Below, in pieces: positions 1 through 10,560 of a stretch of 36,922 nt of DNA. The stretch is from positions 84,220 to 121,141 of the forward strand of contig NW_006766928.1 of NCBI RefSeq assembly GCF_000275845.1, given 5' to 3'. Below the pieces are notes generated by a model. That model worked only from the letters and a program-made list of their open reading frames with translations. It was not told where the DNA came from and searched no databases. Numbering within the stretch: the stretch's first letter is position 1; each line of letters begins with the position of its first letter. This stretch comes from Dichomitus squalens LYAD-421 SS1. Lineage: Eukaryota; Basidiomycota; Agaricomycetes; Polyporales; Polyporaceae. The translations under genes and the position numbers were made by a program.

Positions 1-161
1 GTCGAGAACCATATATGCGAGACAATGTTCAGGGAGTACATTGAGATGAAGAAAGGCCACTGAGATAACATACAGTGCAGTGAACGCCCAGTGGGAGCTT
101 GTCGACAAGTATCTGTCGGAGTTTCTAAGAGATCCTGTACAGAGGACTCTCAGTCTAGTGG
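1..161 (+). other. Coding-like remnant left of the solo LTR
   Basis: Two short open stretches in different frames lie here. Frame 1 opens at base 1 and stops at 61-63. Frame 2 runs from about base 50 up to and into the LTR and contains the peptide WELVDKYLSEFLRDP. Joined by a frameshift they would look like one charged, helical polypeptide, but there is no start and no family I recognise. The LTR interrupts it at 162. It is either a decayed gene edge or debris of another mobile element; the assignment is weak. Confidence 0.25.
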
Positions 162-200
162 TGATAAACTCGGGGCTGTGAAGACAAAGATTAGATCCAA

Positions 201-358
201 CTAGAGTCGAAGCAAGATCTTCAGTCAGTAAGGAAAGACTATATTGCAGCAACGAACTGTACCTAGAGTCGAAGCAAGACTACAAAGGTTAAGTAAGTAA
301 CTACAAGTTAGAGATAGATGTAACGAAGTACTCACTCTTCAGTCAGTAAGGAAAGACT
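201..358. repeat. Duplicated motifs inside the LTR, probably in U3
   Basis: Two motifs each occur twice: a 17-mer starting CTAGAGTCGAAG at 201-217 and 263-279, and a 22-mer starting CTTCAGTCAGTAAGG at 219-240 and 337-358. Both lie upstream of the TATA-like site at about 387, so they sit where U3 enhancer repeats would be expected. The same duplications are present in the copy at the right end of the window, so they belong to the element and are not local mutations. Confidence 0.7.
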
Positions 359-386
359 GAAGAGGGAGGACGCAATCTGAAGTCCT

Positions 387-394
387 TATATACT
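387..394 (+). promoter_or_regulatory. TATA-like site of the LTR promoter
   Basis: TATATACT lies in the central part of the LTR, downstream of the duplicated motifs, and is conserved in the right-hand copy. By position it would be the core Pol II promoter that sets the U3/R boundary. This is inferred from position and sequence only. Confidence 0.45.
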
Positions 395-708
395 ACAGAG
401 AAGTGTCCATGACTAATCGAAGAGTGGTTAGTCACATGTACCATAGTGCGATGAATAATACAATGACGAAAGAATTGCGATGTATCGCATCATAGGATGA
501 GTAAGATATGAGTAAGGCATAGACCTGTCTAGACCGTTCTGGAGTAGTACGGATTGTCCTAGACAGTACCAGAAGAGTCCGGAAACATAGCTATAGTACA
601 CGAGCAGAGAGTCCCAAATATGGTAACATACTACACAAGTGACTACAGCTAAGCGCTAGGAGACGCATAGCCTCGTGTAGTCCGGACCGGATAAGTCCAA
701 GTTCAACA

Positions 709-900
709 AGTGGGAAGATCACTGACTGTATTAGAACTATACCTGTACAGAGGACTCTAAGAACCATATGAGTACAGTATAGTATGGGAATAGAGGATGA
801 ACATACCTCAGTCTAGTGGGAAGATCACTGACTGAGGAAAGGAAGGAGCGAAGCCAGCACTGTCTACAGCGCTGGCAGGTGGCAGTGCTTGTCTACTATA
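709..900. repeat. Flanking repeats, including an LTR-free copy of the insertion site
   Basis: The host sequence that the LTR interrupts (left CAGTCTAGTGG, right GAAGATCACTGACTG) is found again uninterrupted at 809-834. The neighbouring 17-mer CCTGTACAGAGGACTCT occurs at 135-151 and again at 741-757. The locus therefore contains an older local duplication, and one copy received the LTR. The palindromic pair GCCAGC/GCTGGC follows at about 855-880. No gene is seen. Confidence 0.7.
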
Positions 901-1144
901 ACAGGAAGGTAAGGTAATCTAATCTTATCTGACACGTCACCTGACCGTGTTCCGACAGTTTCCTATGACCGACGAATTCCAGTGCTGCGAGTTGATAGCA
1001 CATGACCATGTACATACATCATCTAGAATGAAGCTCGAGTACATGGGAGCTCCGCCCTCATACCGCATTATTTCGCAGTCAATTGGTATCAATACTGAAG
1101 GAGGGTGTTTAGCCTAGACCCACATTTAGCAGTGGACTACCGCA

Positions 1145-1613
1145 TACTTTCGTCCTTCCCATCAATCTCGTACCTATCGACACCAACATCCACCTGCCCG
1201 CCATGTCCGGCAACTTGGAAGGTAGATCAGACGGACGAACGTCAGATGTCAAACATGACCATCATCTGCGCGAACTCACACGCAAAGACAATCCGGTCAC
1301 CAGGCTGCCTGCCTTCGACCCAAGTGTTCATGGCCCTGATCTTGTCCATCATCAATATGGGAGGTTAGATTGATCATGATTACGATGTCTTGCTCTTCAT
1401 AGCGATAGGTGCCTGTGATGTTCGTCAGTTCCGTCGGCGCAACAGCTCTTAGAGAAGGAACATACCCATTGAGGGCTCTTTCAAGTTCTTCACGTCCTTG
1501 CGTGCAATGATTTGCACTCGCAAGCCGTTGCTCACCAAATTACGGTTGCTTTTGTAACAGATGCCCACTAGGAGCGCCTTCTTCTCGCCCTCCTGCTTGG
1601 TTGCGATCGGCAT
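1145..1613 (-). pseudogene. Decayed caspase-like (peptidase C14) fragment
   Basis: Reading the minus strand from an ATG at 1613, the opening peptide contains EKKALLVGICYKSNRN, the first beta-strand of fungal metacaspase p20 domains, and closely resembles the start of the intact caspase-like gene at 7308. An intron follows, then YRYEEQDIVIMIN. The reading frame then breaks. After the break come QPGDRIVFA and, past another intron, AGHGGQVDV with the catalytic-His motif (about 1193-1210) and YEIDGKDE. The p10 part and the Cys motif DCCHSG are not found downstream. The exon corresponding to WPTKENI in the intact gene is missing or shifted. A TATATA run near 1740 could be its old promoter. This is best read as a truncated, frameshifted paralog of the 7308 gene; an intact but very diverged gene is unlikely. 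Confidence 0.72.
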
Positions 1614-1773
1614 GCTGGAGGATCGGTGAACGATCAGAAGGACGTTAGACGTGCGCTGGGGGAGAGATGGTGTACGCTCAAAGACGCAGAAAAGACGGGC
1701 GACCAGGCCTACTTTCCCTCCCCAACCATGAAGTACCTGATATATAAAGGCCCCAAAGCGCTGTCATTCCGAG

Positions 1774-4188
1774 CTAGTTGAGCTTCAGACGCAAGCGTGG
1801 CACTGCAGCCCTCCATGCCAGCATACAGATGTCGCACTGAGAAACTAATGGCCCAATCCACCCTCTGGCAGTCAATATCTTCGTATTATCTGTGCAGGGT
1901 CCAATTCCTGTGCAGAGAGACATGAGGGTCACATAATGCGGTCGTGTCATGGCAGGCACTGGCAAATGGTCGCTGCTCCTCGACCATCTGCTCCTCTGCC
2001 GCTGTCAACACACTGGATGAACCTAATGCGCCAGATTGTCCGAATTGTGGGTCCTACAAGTGCCACACCAAGACAGGAGAGCTGAGAGGCGCGGATGATC
2101 TCAAAAATGCCCCAGAACGCGACATTTACGGATGCAGCTACCTCCTCGACGCGTCCGCGGAGCATCAATACCGCCACCTCTCATCGATGAAATTCGACGC
2201 GTCCAGGAACCCACTGCATCGCGCTTCTGGTGTGCTTCGAAGATCCAGTCTGCGACCTGATCAAGTACCAACCAGGACAGACGTCGAAGTCCTTCTGTGC
2301 CTTCCCTCAGCCACCCGTGAGAGCGATGTGAGCATCTCCGACGCCAGTCTGGATGGGAATCCTTGACTAGTACAGGTTCTTGAACAAGCTGCGCCCACGA
2401 AGAGGAAGCGAAGACTTACTTAAGATACCACAGACGGATGCAATGATTGCCATGCAGCGTCATGTATGATCACTACAACAGAATCCTAGCAAGTGGCGAA
2501 GCCAACCCAAACGAAGCACCTCGCATGGGATGTGTAGGATAGCCACGCGATCTATGTGAGAGTCACTGAGCGCTGATTCTCAGAATGGATTCTTGATCTT
2601 CCATTTTTTCAGACAGAGATGAAGAAGACGTGTCTTCCCGTTTCCATGCACGGGCTAGAGACTATGGATTTCGACGTGTAGCTGGCAGGGATCTTCTGTG
2701 CCTGGACCTCCGCCGCCGTCGCGAGCAGTAGTCGTCCCAGCAAGTGTTTCGACTACGCATAGATAGTATCAGTCAATCAAGACGCTATACGAGATACCAA
2801 GCTCACTGGGAGTCACCGATGGGGTCCTCATTGGGATGCATGTGACCTGCAGAACAGCTGGAATAGCATGATCGGTGATGGGGTCGAGTGCAACGAAGCC
2901 CAGCGACCAATCTGAGACCTCTACCATGGGTTCCACATTATCCGCCTTCGATATTTGGAACCGTTAGCGCTGCGCAAACGGGTCTTGTCTTGTAGAAGTC
3001 TCCTTCTCAGCACCCATTTAGTGTGTTCCCAGTAGTCCCTCGACAACGAGATTTTCTACTCGTTAGAGTGCCGTATACGAGGACGTGTGTAGTGGCGTGG
3101 TACCGAGCTGATATACCCATATGATATGCCAAGCGCTAAGATGGGATAGGATGGGCTCGACACTTCTTTGGGCGCATCGCAAAGACCTGTCGCGTCCACA
3201 TGAGTCCCATCTGGCTCGCAAAGGCCAGACGTGGTGAACGCGTCATCCCAGTCGCCGGTCCCTTCTGGCCAGGCATGACGAGGGAAGTCGCGGCGCACCG
3301 CGCATTGCGCGTTGCGCGTTGAAGACGGTAGTGCAAACCTGTCCGCCATCGATTCTGGTGCTTCTTAGCACAAGTATGCATTGACGCGTGACGCTGTGCG
3401 TGTGCATCCCACCGTCGGACGCAGCCCACGAAGTTCACAATAGACAGTATCCATTCCTTGGGAATAGACTCACAATGTAGGATATCTGACAGCTCCATCA
3501 TATTGCGGATGACGGCGGCGCCTAACAGCCTGTGAGGTTGCCGTCCCAGAACGGGTACGGTTCCTTCGATGCGTGCAAGGCAGAGAAATGGTTACTACGT
3601 TCGAGCAAAGCCTACTCCAACTTTCAGACTACAATGGGAGCGATGCGAAGTTGCTTACGTACGGTGTACAGCCCCCACGCTGCAGCTTCGACTCCCGAAA
3701 GAATAGGAGTCGGCAAATGCCTCGCAGGTATTCACGAACACACGGCGAGACCCAAGGCCAGAAGTACAGAAGCCGCACTAGAGGTACCCGAGATTCCCTC
3801 TTCAGAACATGATGAATTGGTTGTCTTTGCCCGACTTTCCTGCCGGTTGGACAATTCCCGCACGTGGCTTTATCGGCAATCTCCTTGCACTCGGCGAGCA
3901 AACGGCGTTCGGCAAGCCCAGCAACGCAGCTTACAAGCGCAGGTTGCTCTTGACCATCTGCATACGTGGCCTTGGCTGCTGTGAGTTACCTTGTCACCGA
4001 TCGGATGCTCCGAGTCCTGATGGTCATCTGTAGGTCATCTAGTCGAAGGGCCGAGCTAAACGTTCTGCCGAAGCAAATCCGGCCTTATTGGAGACGGAAT
4101 AGGTAAGTTGGTTTCGTTCCCATCGGCATGAACATCGCCGCCGAGGATCTCTGCATCTCACAAAGTGTCGGTTTAGCAGGCCCACACG
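1774..4188. other. Gene-poor region with only weak coding-like patches
   Basis: No gene can be supported. Weak patches are present. On the minus strand at 1947-2240 an open frame contains RVEEVAASVNVAFWGIFEII. On the minus strand at 3136-3501 another begins MMELSDILHCESIPKEW. On the minus strand at 3620-3990 an uninterrupted frame contains LAERRLLAECKEIADKATCG. None has a complete gene model, a plausible set of splice sites or a family match that I recognise. They may be scraps of decayed genes. Confidence 0.4.
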
Positions 4189-5528
4189 ATGGACACCAAG
4201 ATAACCATCACCATAGGCGATCTCCCCGCCGAGCTTTTCCACAAGGTCCTCGAGCAACTCGGGTGTGAGGACCGGGAAACACTCGCAGCATGTAGCCTCG
4301 TATGTCGCCGCTGGTTCGACATCAGCCGTCAACACCTTTTCTCGGACATTCACGTCCCTCGAGATTGCGACGAGACGTTCGAAGATCTCGCAACTTTCGT
4401 CGAGCTTCACGAGACGACAGCCGGCTACGTTCGTACTCTGAACCTTGAGGCACGCCTTTTCCACATCCCGCCTGTCATCTCTTTGATGCCGTCCCTTCCG
4501 TTGGACCTCCTGTTTCGTATATTACGGGCGTTACCCAATCTCACAATCCTGCGCATGCGACAAATAAAGATCGCGCCATCGGACCCCAGCGACGTCTCCA
4601 GGCTCCACCGGTTCAATCTCGAGCATATGGAGTACCAGAAGTGCCTCTCAGAGATTGGCCACACCTTCGAGCTGCTGTCCTGGTTCCATATCGACCACTT
4701 TGACTTCGACCCCCTCTTTTCAGACAGTACGGAGACCGAAATTAAGGCGGGCGACTACGCCTTGGACGTTCGCTCCCTATGCGTGAGCCCCTGGACGACA
4801 GACCCGCGATTGACATTTCAGGTGCTGCAACAGGTTGTACCACGCTACATGCTCAAGTCATTCCGCTATCCCTCTCTTACTATCCTGTCCACACCCATTC
4901 CTGTCGTGGACTTCCTACGAGAAGTGGGCCAGAACATCATTGACCTCAATCTCTGTCCCTGTAAGTTCAAGTCCTACCCTGGTTTCGTCACGATGTTGAT
5001 GCCAAGTTCGATAGCTGGACAAGACGACTATCTCGTCTTGCCCCAGCTCCCCAGTCTGAAAGTCTTCCGTTATCACCTCGAGATCTCTCTCTTCTGTCGC
5101 CCTGCCGACTTGAGCCTCCAAAGGGCTGTATTTGCGTCGTTCAAGGAGTCTTGGCTGCCCCATCTACCCATGGATCTCGAGCAGCTCATCATGTATCTCA
5201 CATATCCGGAGGTCGAAGACGGGATCGTACCTGCGGCCAACACTTCCGCCCTATGGGGTCTCGAGAGCGCCCTCGCCCGGTTCCCCCGCCTCAAGAAGCT
5301 AAGCCTCATCTTCCCGGAGCTCCCGTGCGATATGAAAACCGCAATCTCTGCTGCCGCCGTATGTTTCCCAACTCATTACAACCGGGGGGTCCTCGAAGTC
5401 GATGTTAGGGACTTTGCGCTAGAATGGTAAGCGTGGCGCGCCGCGACGAGCGTTGCTGATCCGTACTCATGCGTTTCTTCGCCAGTCGTGATTTCGACAT
5501 CTACGGCTACCTTCGCGAGTGCTGCTAG
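4189..5528 (+). CDS. F-box domain protein
   Basis: The N-terminus carries an F-box at about residues 10-50, with LPAELFHKVLEQL, SLVCRRWFDISRQ and HLFSDIHV, the usual Agaricomycete F-box pattern. F-box proteins join a Skp1-Cullin ubiquitin ligase and supply its substrate specificity. The rest is an irregular leucine-rich-like region (LPNLTILRMRQIKI, LPSLKVFRYHLEI, FPRLKKLSLIFPEL) that would bind the target. The first exon appears to stop right after codon 413, but a clean donor GTAAGC at 5427 and an acceptor CAG ending at 5485 define a 59-bp intron. Splicing adds a short tail ending GYLRECC and a TAG at 5526-5528. The start is the ATG immediately before the F-box. Such genes are numerous in these fungi, so the substrate cannot be guessed. 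Confidence 0.88.
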
Positions 5529-7164
5529 AACAGCTGGCGGCTCCCCCAGGACTCGTCTGCGACCGACTGTGCTCCCAACGTTCCTGACTCCAGGAGGCGA
5601 TGGTGGGCTGCGTCTTGGTGGCGAGACCTCAGCATACGAAATGTATCCTAGATCTGGTATTGTGAAGTTCACTGCTTATCTGTGCTTTCTCCGCCGGTCT
5701 GCGTCTAACTTAAACTTCACCATCACGGGCTGTATTGCAAAGTTCGACGTGTGCACGACGTTTCTGCCACCCCTTGTCGCCTGGAGATGACAGTACTAGT
5801 CCCGCGATTGCGGGGAACGCCGATGTTGTCTCGTTCTCGATGGTCGTCTGCCATAGCTGTGTCAGATCGCACTCTGCTGCGGTCGATGATGTTCGCAACA
5901 TTCCACAATGTACCTGACCGCAAGCGTTACCCGGGTTTCATCTGGCCAGCATCTCGAAGATACGGCGTTCTAGCTGCAGTGTCGCTGCGTGAAGCTATCC
6001 GGCCCCGGACATCCCGGTAAGGAAGCTCCAGAAGTCTTCCTTCATTGATCATCGCCGGGCCGCTGGGGAAGTGCGGGGTTAATCAGGAGAGAGTTGTCGA
6101 CGTCAAAACCACATCTGTTCTTCACCTAAGCAGCGTGCGAGGTGCGATTTGCTGCGCAGTCATGAAGGTGCTCGTTTTACGTGGTCGAGAAGCTCCGCTG
6201 CGAGTCATCTTCCGTAGTTCATCGGCCCAAACATCAGCATACGGAGAGATCGGGCTCCCCACTGTCGCGGTGTAATTCGAGAAGTACTCGCGCTCTACCG
6301 AGTTAGATGTGCCGGGCCAGTGGCACGTCGGGGTTTCTTCCTGAGGTGAGTTCATCACGGTGTTGGATCGGCCGCTCAACTTCGTCCTGAGTTCATGCTT
6401 ATCGCTAGCTTCGACACTTTCTGACATTTGGAACAAGAGGCCAATTTGCTCGAGAGCCTTTGCCGTTGCCCGGACATCAAAGGCCCTGGGATAGGTCATC
6501 GGGGCTTCGCTTTGCACGCCCAGATAGTCGACTAGTCAATTGCAAGGCTCGTCTTCCCTTCTTGCATGGTCACCGATACGCCAACACGCGATGCTAATCA
6601 GCTAGACCTCCTGGGAAACCACGCGCAGATCGACCACATCTGGCAGCTCCGAACTGTCCACGTTGCGGCGACACGAACGCTGACAGACAAAGTTCGTTAA
6701 TGCCGGACTCCTGGTGACCAAGGCTATGATTAGCCGCGTCACCTGAACGCTGTCCCTGTTCTCAGCAGCCTTTGAGTCGAACATGCGAGTTCTTGCAGGG
6801 AAAACGGAGAAGGTGGACGAGGGTGCGCCGGTGGGAGTGGAGCGCCCGTGCTATCCTCGTCCGCACTAAACCATTCTGGGAAATTTCATAGATGGCCCGC
6901 ACAGGAACGCACCTCATCGTGCGAAGCTAAGGGCGCATCGCAAGGGTCTGTGAGGCATCTTCAGGCAGCCGCACTGCCCATTGGGGGCTCTGGCACCGGT
7001 TTGCGAGCCGGGAGGGGACCTGAGCAGGCTCGAAGTCTCTGCGCGAACTGCCGTACGAGGCCTAGGCTTGTTCCCGGAGAGTTGGGCCCGCAATGCCACG
7101 GTGTTTTAAGTTTGGTGCGGTCCACCATCAACTCCAATCGGGCGCAAAGTTTCGCGCCTTGAGA
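5529..7164. other. Intergenic region with possible remnants
   Basis: No complete gene can be supported. On the minus strand an open frame at 6122-6517 (131 codons, containing TYPRAFDVRATAKALEQIGLL) lies downstream of another at 6602-6784 (60 codons, containing SPALTNFVCQRSCRR). I could not find a splice pair that joins them in phase, and I recognise no family. They could be parts of an unrecognised small gene or a decayed one. Otherwise the region shows nothing but the promoter of the following caspase-like gene. Confidence 0.35.
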
Positions 7165-7171
7165 TATATAA
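7165..7171 (+). promoter_or_regulatory. TATA box of the caspase-like gene
   Basis: TATATAA lies 137-143 bases upstream of the ATG at 7308, which leaves room for a transcription start near 7195-7205 and a 5' untranslated region of about 110 bases. No competing start codon with a good downstream frame is seen in between. Inferred from sequence and spacing. Confidence 0.5.
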
Positions 7172-7307
7172 GCTGTAGGAGACGGGAGACGGAGTACGTT
7201 CCGGTACTCCCGTCCCCATCGATATACGCCGCGGCGTCAACGAGTGGACGCCTCCTTTGACTGTTGTACTGTATTCCCCTTATTAGTTTCTTCGCTCGAT
7301 CACCGCG

Positions 7308-9038
7308 ATGCCGGTCACCAGTAGGCGGATCGTCAAGGAGGCGCTGCTCGTCGGCGTCAGCTACGCAACTAACGATAACCTGAAGGATAACGACTTTCCG
7401 CCGCAGCCCGGCGCACACAAGGACACGCTTGCTTTGCGGAGGTTGCTCACGAGTACGCGAAGCTTATCTCGGAATGTCAGCCTAGCGATATACTGACGGG
7501 ATTATGTGTAGGCAAGTATGGGTATGAGGAGAAGGATATTACGACGCTGGTCGACTCCGAAGAAGTACCGCACGAGTCCTGGCCGACGAAGGAGAACATT
7601 GTGAGCGAGCTTGAACTTTTGCGGAGAACGTCGGCGATAACCATGAGTCGAACATAGCTCCGGGCGATGAAGGACCTCATTGCCGACAAGCAGGCTGGGG
7701 ACCACATCGTGTTCGCATGTAAGTCCCGCTACGCTTAGGTTCTTCTGTGAATGCCTGACGCCGATCAATCATTCTCACATAGTCTCCGGGCACGGTGGCC
7801 AGGTCAAGGCCCTGGTCGAGTCGGAAGAAATCGACGGCATGGATGAAAGTTCGTAGTGTGTAATAGTAGTCATGCTGGACATCGTCGCTAACATCCGCAC
7901 TGAAAGTCTTGCTGCCGGTGGACTGTACTGTCGACCCAACCAGCCTGGACAACTACTTTGTAAACTTCATCCGGGATGACGTGAGTACATCGTCTCAAGC
8001 GTTTGCAGTTACTTACCTCTTATGTGGTAGGAAATACGGGACATATTCGTCAACCAGCTCGACGCAGGTGTTCGATGCACAGTGCGTGCGGTCCCCCCTT
8101 GTGCCGCTCCAACCCTTGCTGATCGCGCACTACAGCTGATCTTCGACTGCTGCCACTCCGGGACAGCATCAGGTACGCTCGAGTCACTGTGCCGTTCCAA
8201 ACAATGTGGCTAATGCGATGCGGCTGAAAGATCTCCCGAGCGTCGAGTCCCCAATCGCCACGACGCCAGGCTCGCCTCTGTTCGGCAGCATCAGTCGTGA
8301 GTACCGAGTCGTGCACTCGCCGCCGCTCACCGGCTCACCCTGTACTTCATCCAGCTCGGTCTACCGGAGCGCGTGCTCCTGGCTCGTTCGGTAGGTGCCC
8401 ATTGCAGTGCTGAACGGAGCAGGCTACTGATAGCTTGATACAGCTCAATTGGAGACGCTGCATGATGGGCATGCCAACGGTGCCGATAGCGCCCCGTACT
8501 TGTGGCCCGGCGCGCGGGCTGCGAGCATCAGTTATTTCGAGAAGGCAGTGGTGCGTGCTCCAAGACGATTCTGGCGTGGGAGCATGGGTCTGAGTTTGTG
8601 AAAACAGACGTCGTGGTCGGCTTGCCTGGACGACCAGCTTACGTTTGGGAGGAAGAGTGGCGGGATTTTCGTGAAGGTGCGTCTGTTTGAATCGTGCATC
8701 GTCCAGTTCAGTCGCTGATCGAAACTCAACAGGCCTTCACGCATGCCCTTGGTACGTGTCTCCGCCGAGGGCCTGTTAGGGGTCGCTCATGTTGTCTGAA
8801 ACAGAGTTAAACCCCGCCCCCACTCACGGGGAGCTGCTGCAGTCCCTGCGGTCAGTTGCACCTACTACCCACTTGAATGAAATGATAACTGAACGTACAA
8901 AATTATATATGTAGAACAAGCCTCATAAAGGTCATTGAGGACGTGAACCGAAGGCATGTAGTGTCCTCTCGAGGAGACACTTTGTGGAGCGCCTGTGTTC
9001 CTCCCCGCCCTCAGGTCAGCCTCCTTCGTTCCTTCTGA
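7308..9038 (+). CDS. Caspase-like cysteine protease (peptidase C14, metacaspase type)
   Basis: Fourteen small exons (19-145 nt) join in phase to about 329 residues: 7308-7452, 7512-7600, 7658-7718, 7783-7848, 7907-7980, 8031-8081, 8136-8172, 8231-8296, 8355-8390, 8444-8550, 8608-8676, 8733-8751, 8805-8850, 8915-9038. The protein starts directly with the p20 fold (EALLVGVSYA), then KYGYEEKDITTLVD, the catalytic histidine in FSGHGGQ (exon 4), DGMDEILLPVD, and the catalytic cysteine in FDCCHSGTAS (exon 7). The p10-like part has TSWSACLDDQLTFG, GGIFVKAFTHAL and a final helix. Both dyad residues are present, so it should be an active protease. Metacaspases of this family cleave after Arg or Lys. 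There is no prodomain, which is unusual compared with proline-rich type I metacaspases. The exon 8-9 joins are the least certain. A 57-bp in-frame stretch (8958-9014) may be exon or intron. A decayed paralog lies at 1145-1613. Confidence 0.85.
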
Positions 9039-9622
9039 TGTCACGTTCGAGTCATCTTACGCGGCTACATAGCTCGGCAGCCTTTGTCCGAAGACCATCT
9101 TGCAAACGCAGTTCACCTTGTGAATCTCGAGGCGTTCTTTCCCGCTCCGATTTGTCGTTCATGTGGGCTTTACGCTCGCATTAGCTTATCACCGCCCTTG
9201 GAACCGTTGCGCTGGGTTGTGCCAGCGATTTTTCCCTTTATTTCTTCGTACTGTAGGATACTCAGCTGCTCACGAAAACCTACAACAGTCGACCATTCAT
9301 TCCAGTTGTAGTAATCTGTTATACATTACTGTATCATTGCCAAGCCTAGGCGCTGTATATAATGTAACATGAGTATGCTCGTTATTTCGATCGAGTTTGT
9401 TCTGCACCGCCTACATACAGTCACTAGCAAGACGCTTCGAGAGACGCTTGCAGCGCAGTGAGTGAAACTTGCAGGTGCGCATGCTATGCGGTCAGGTGAC
9501 GTTGTGTTCGATGTGCGTGGTGTTTTCGCCGTTCGGAGTTTCAATGTCAGCAAGTTGATAGCTCTTCTACCTTTCTCTCTCAACTCTTCCCTCTCATCCT
9601 CTCCACATCAAGACCGGCTGCA
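9039..9622. other. Intergenic spacer
   Basis: No coding frame of note, RNA gene or repeat was seen. It holds the 3' end of the caspase-like gene and the promoter of the next gene. A pyrimidine-rich tract (about 9570-9610) sits just before the ATG at 9623, a common feature of fungal promoters. Confidence 0.4.
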
Positions 9623-10174
9623 ATGGCGACGACGTCGGTATCAGATACTTCAAAAAGTGGAACTCACTCAACCGGTAAAAGGCCTATCACGGATATTCTC
9701 TCCGAGACATTCCCGCCTTATGACGACCAGGCGGAACTGGTGACGCCTTTTGACAATGAAACGAAGCGGGACGCGGAGTTCCTGGAGAGTGTGTATATGC
9801 TATCCATCTGGGCTGTTCAGCCACTGTAGCGTGCTCATCGTCCTCCCAGAGCTGAACTCCATGTTACTCGAGCTCATCATCGAGTTCCACGCCTGGTCTT
9901 CGGCGCGCCCCATGCACGAGAGTGACCAGATGGCAGATGTGCTGGAGAAAGAAATTAAAGGCCTTAGGAATATAGAATCAGAACAAGGCACGTCCTCCGC
10001 GCCCATATACTTCTCCATCCCCTCCGCGTCCCCCTCCGTTATCGGTAGGCGCGCCTTCACATACCTTATCTGCAGCTGACTTTGCTCGGTGCAGAGAAGA
10101 CACGACAGCGTTTGTACGAATTCATCACCCGGATCAAGCTTGCTCTGGCGGCTCTTACTGGACTCGCTTCTTGA
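9623..10174 (+). CDS. Small hypothetical protein, three exons
   Basis: Exon 1 (9623-9788) starts MATTSVSDTSKSG and ends RDAEFLE. The donor at 9789 and acceptor at 9849 join it in phase to exon 2 (9850-10044), which has LNSMLLELIIEFHAW and a charged helix MADVLEKEIKGLRN. A second intron (10045-10094) leads to exon 3 with EKTRQRLYEFITRIKLALAA and a TGA at 10172-10174. The product is about 146 residues, with a disordered Ser/Thr-rich N-terminus and two or three amphipathic or coiled-coil-like helices; the last helix ends in Leu/Ala-rich residues. No membrane segment is clear. I recognise no family. The phase-correct joins of all three exons argue for a real gene; expression is unknown. Confidence 0.6.
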
Positions 10175-10560
10175 GCTCTCGCTGTGACTGCTATGGCTTA
10201 CGATCTCTTGCTGGCTGGGTTGTTGTTCGCGGCTCTAGCACTCGTCTCCTGCAGCAATATCATGGCTCACCCGATGTCATTTCTGCTCGAGATCTCCTCG
10301 TACATACTGGTGCAGCCTACGAGCTAAATGTAACCCCTATTGACTGCTAGTGGAGGGCGGTGTCGAAGCCGCCTATCCACACTGCCATACTCAGCTGGAT
10401 CGCCGGGACGTCGAGCCCTTGATGAGATCATGTATTGACATCGTGTACCCGAGCTTGTGAATGATATGACAGAAGCACTCGTTATTGCATCCAAGCGGAA
10501 ACTTCTCGAAATGCGGATATTCAGCGCTGCATTGATCCGGGAGACTCTGGCCACATTCTC
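10175..10560. other. Spacer between orphan gene and TIR element
   Basis: No gene is supported. Just after the orphan gene, the plus strand at about 10195-10300 is Leu/Ala-rich in translation (contains YDLLLAGLLFAALAL), which could be a lost membrane-helix exon, but no in-phase splice to the preceding exon was found. Confidence 0.3.

Larger units (their letters stand above)
162..708. mobile_element. Solo LTR (547 bp) with 5-bp target site duplication AGTGG
   Basis: The element begins TG (162-163) and ends CA (707-708), the standard LTR termini. It is flanked on both sides by AGTGG (157-161 and 709-713), a 5-bp target site duplication. No primer-binding site, gag or pol follows, so this is a solo LTR left by recombination between the two LTRs of an integrated retrotransposon. 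A second copy, roughly 96% identical by eye over about 490 bp, begins at 36433 in the same orientation. The superfamily (Copia or Gypsy) cannot be told from an LTR alone. Confidence 0.88.

Noticed and set aside
5427..5485. End of the F-box gene at the first stop (codon 413)
   Set aside because: The stop lies within a perfect donor (GTAAGC) and a good acceptor follows 59 bp on, giving a longer, compositionally matching tail.
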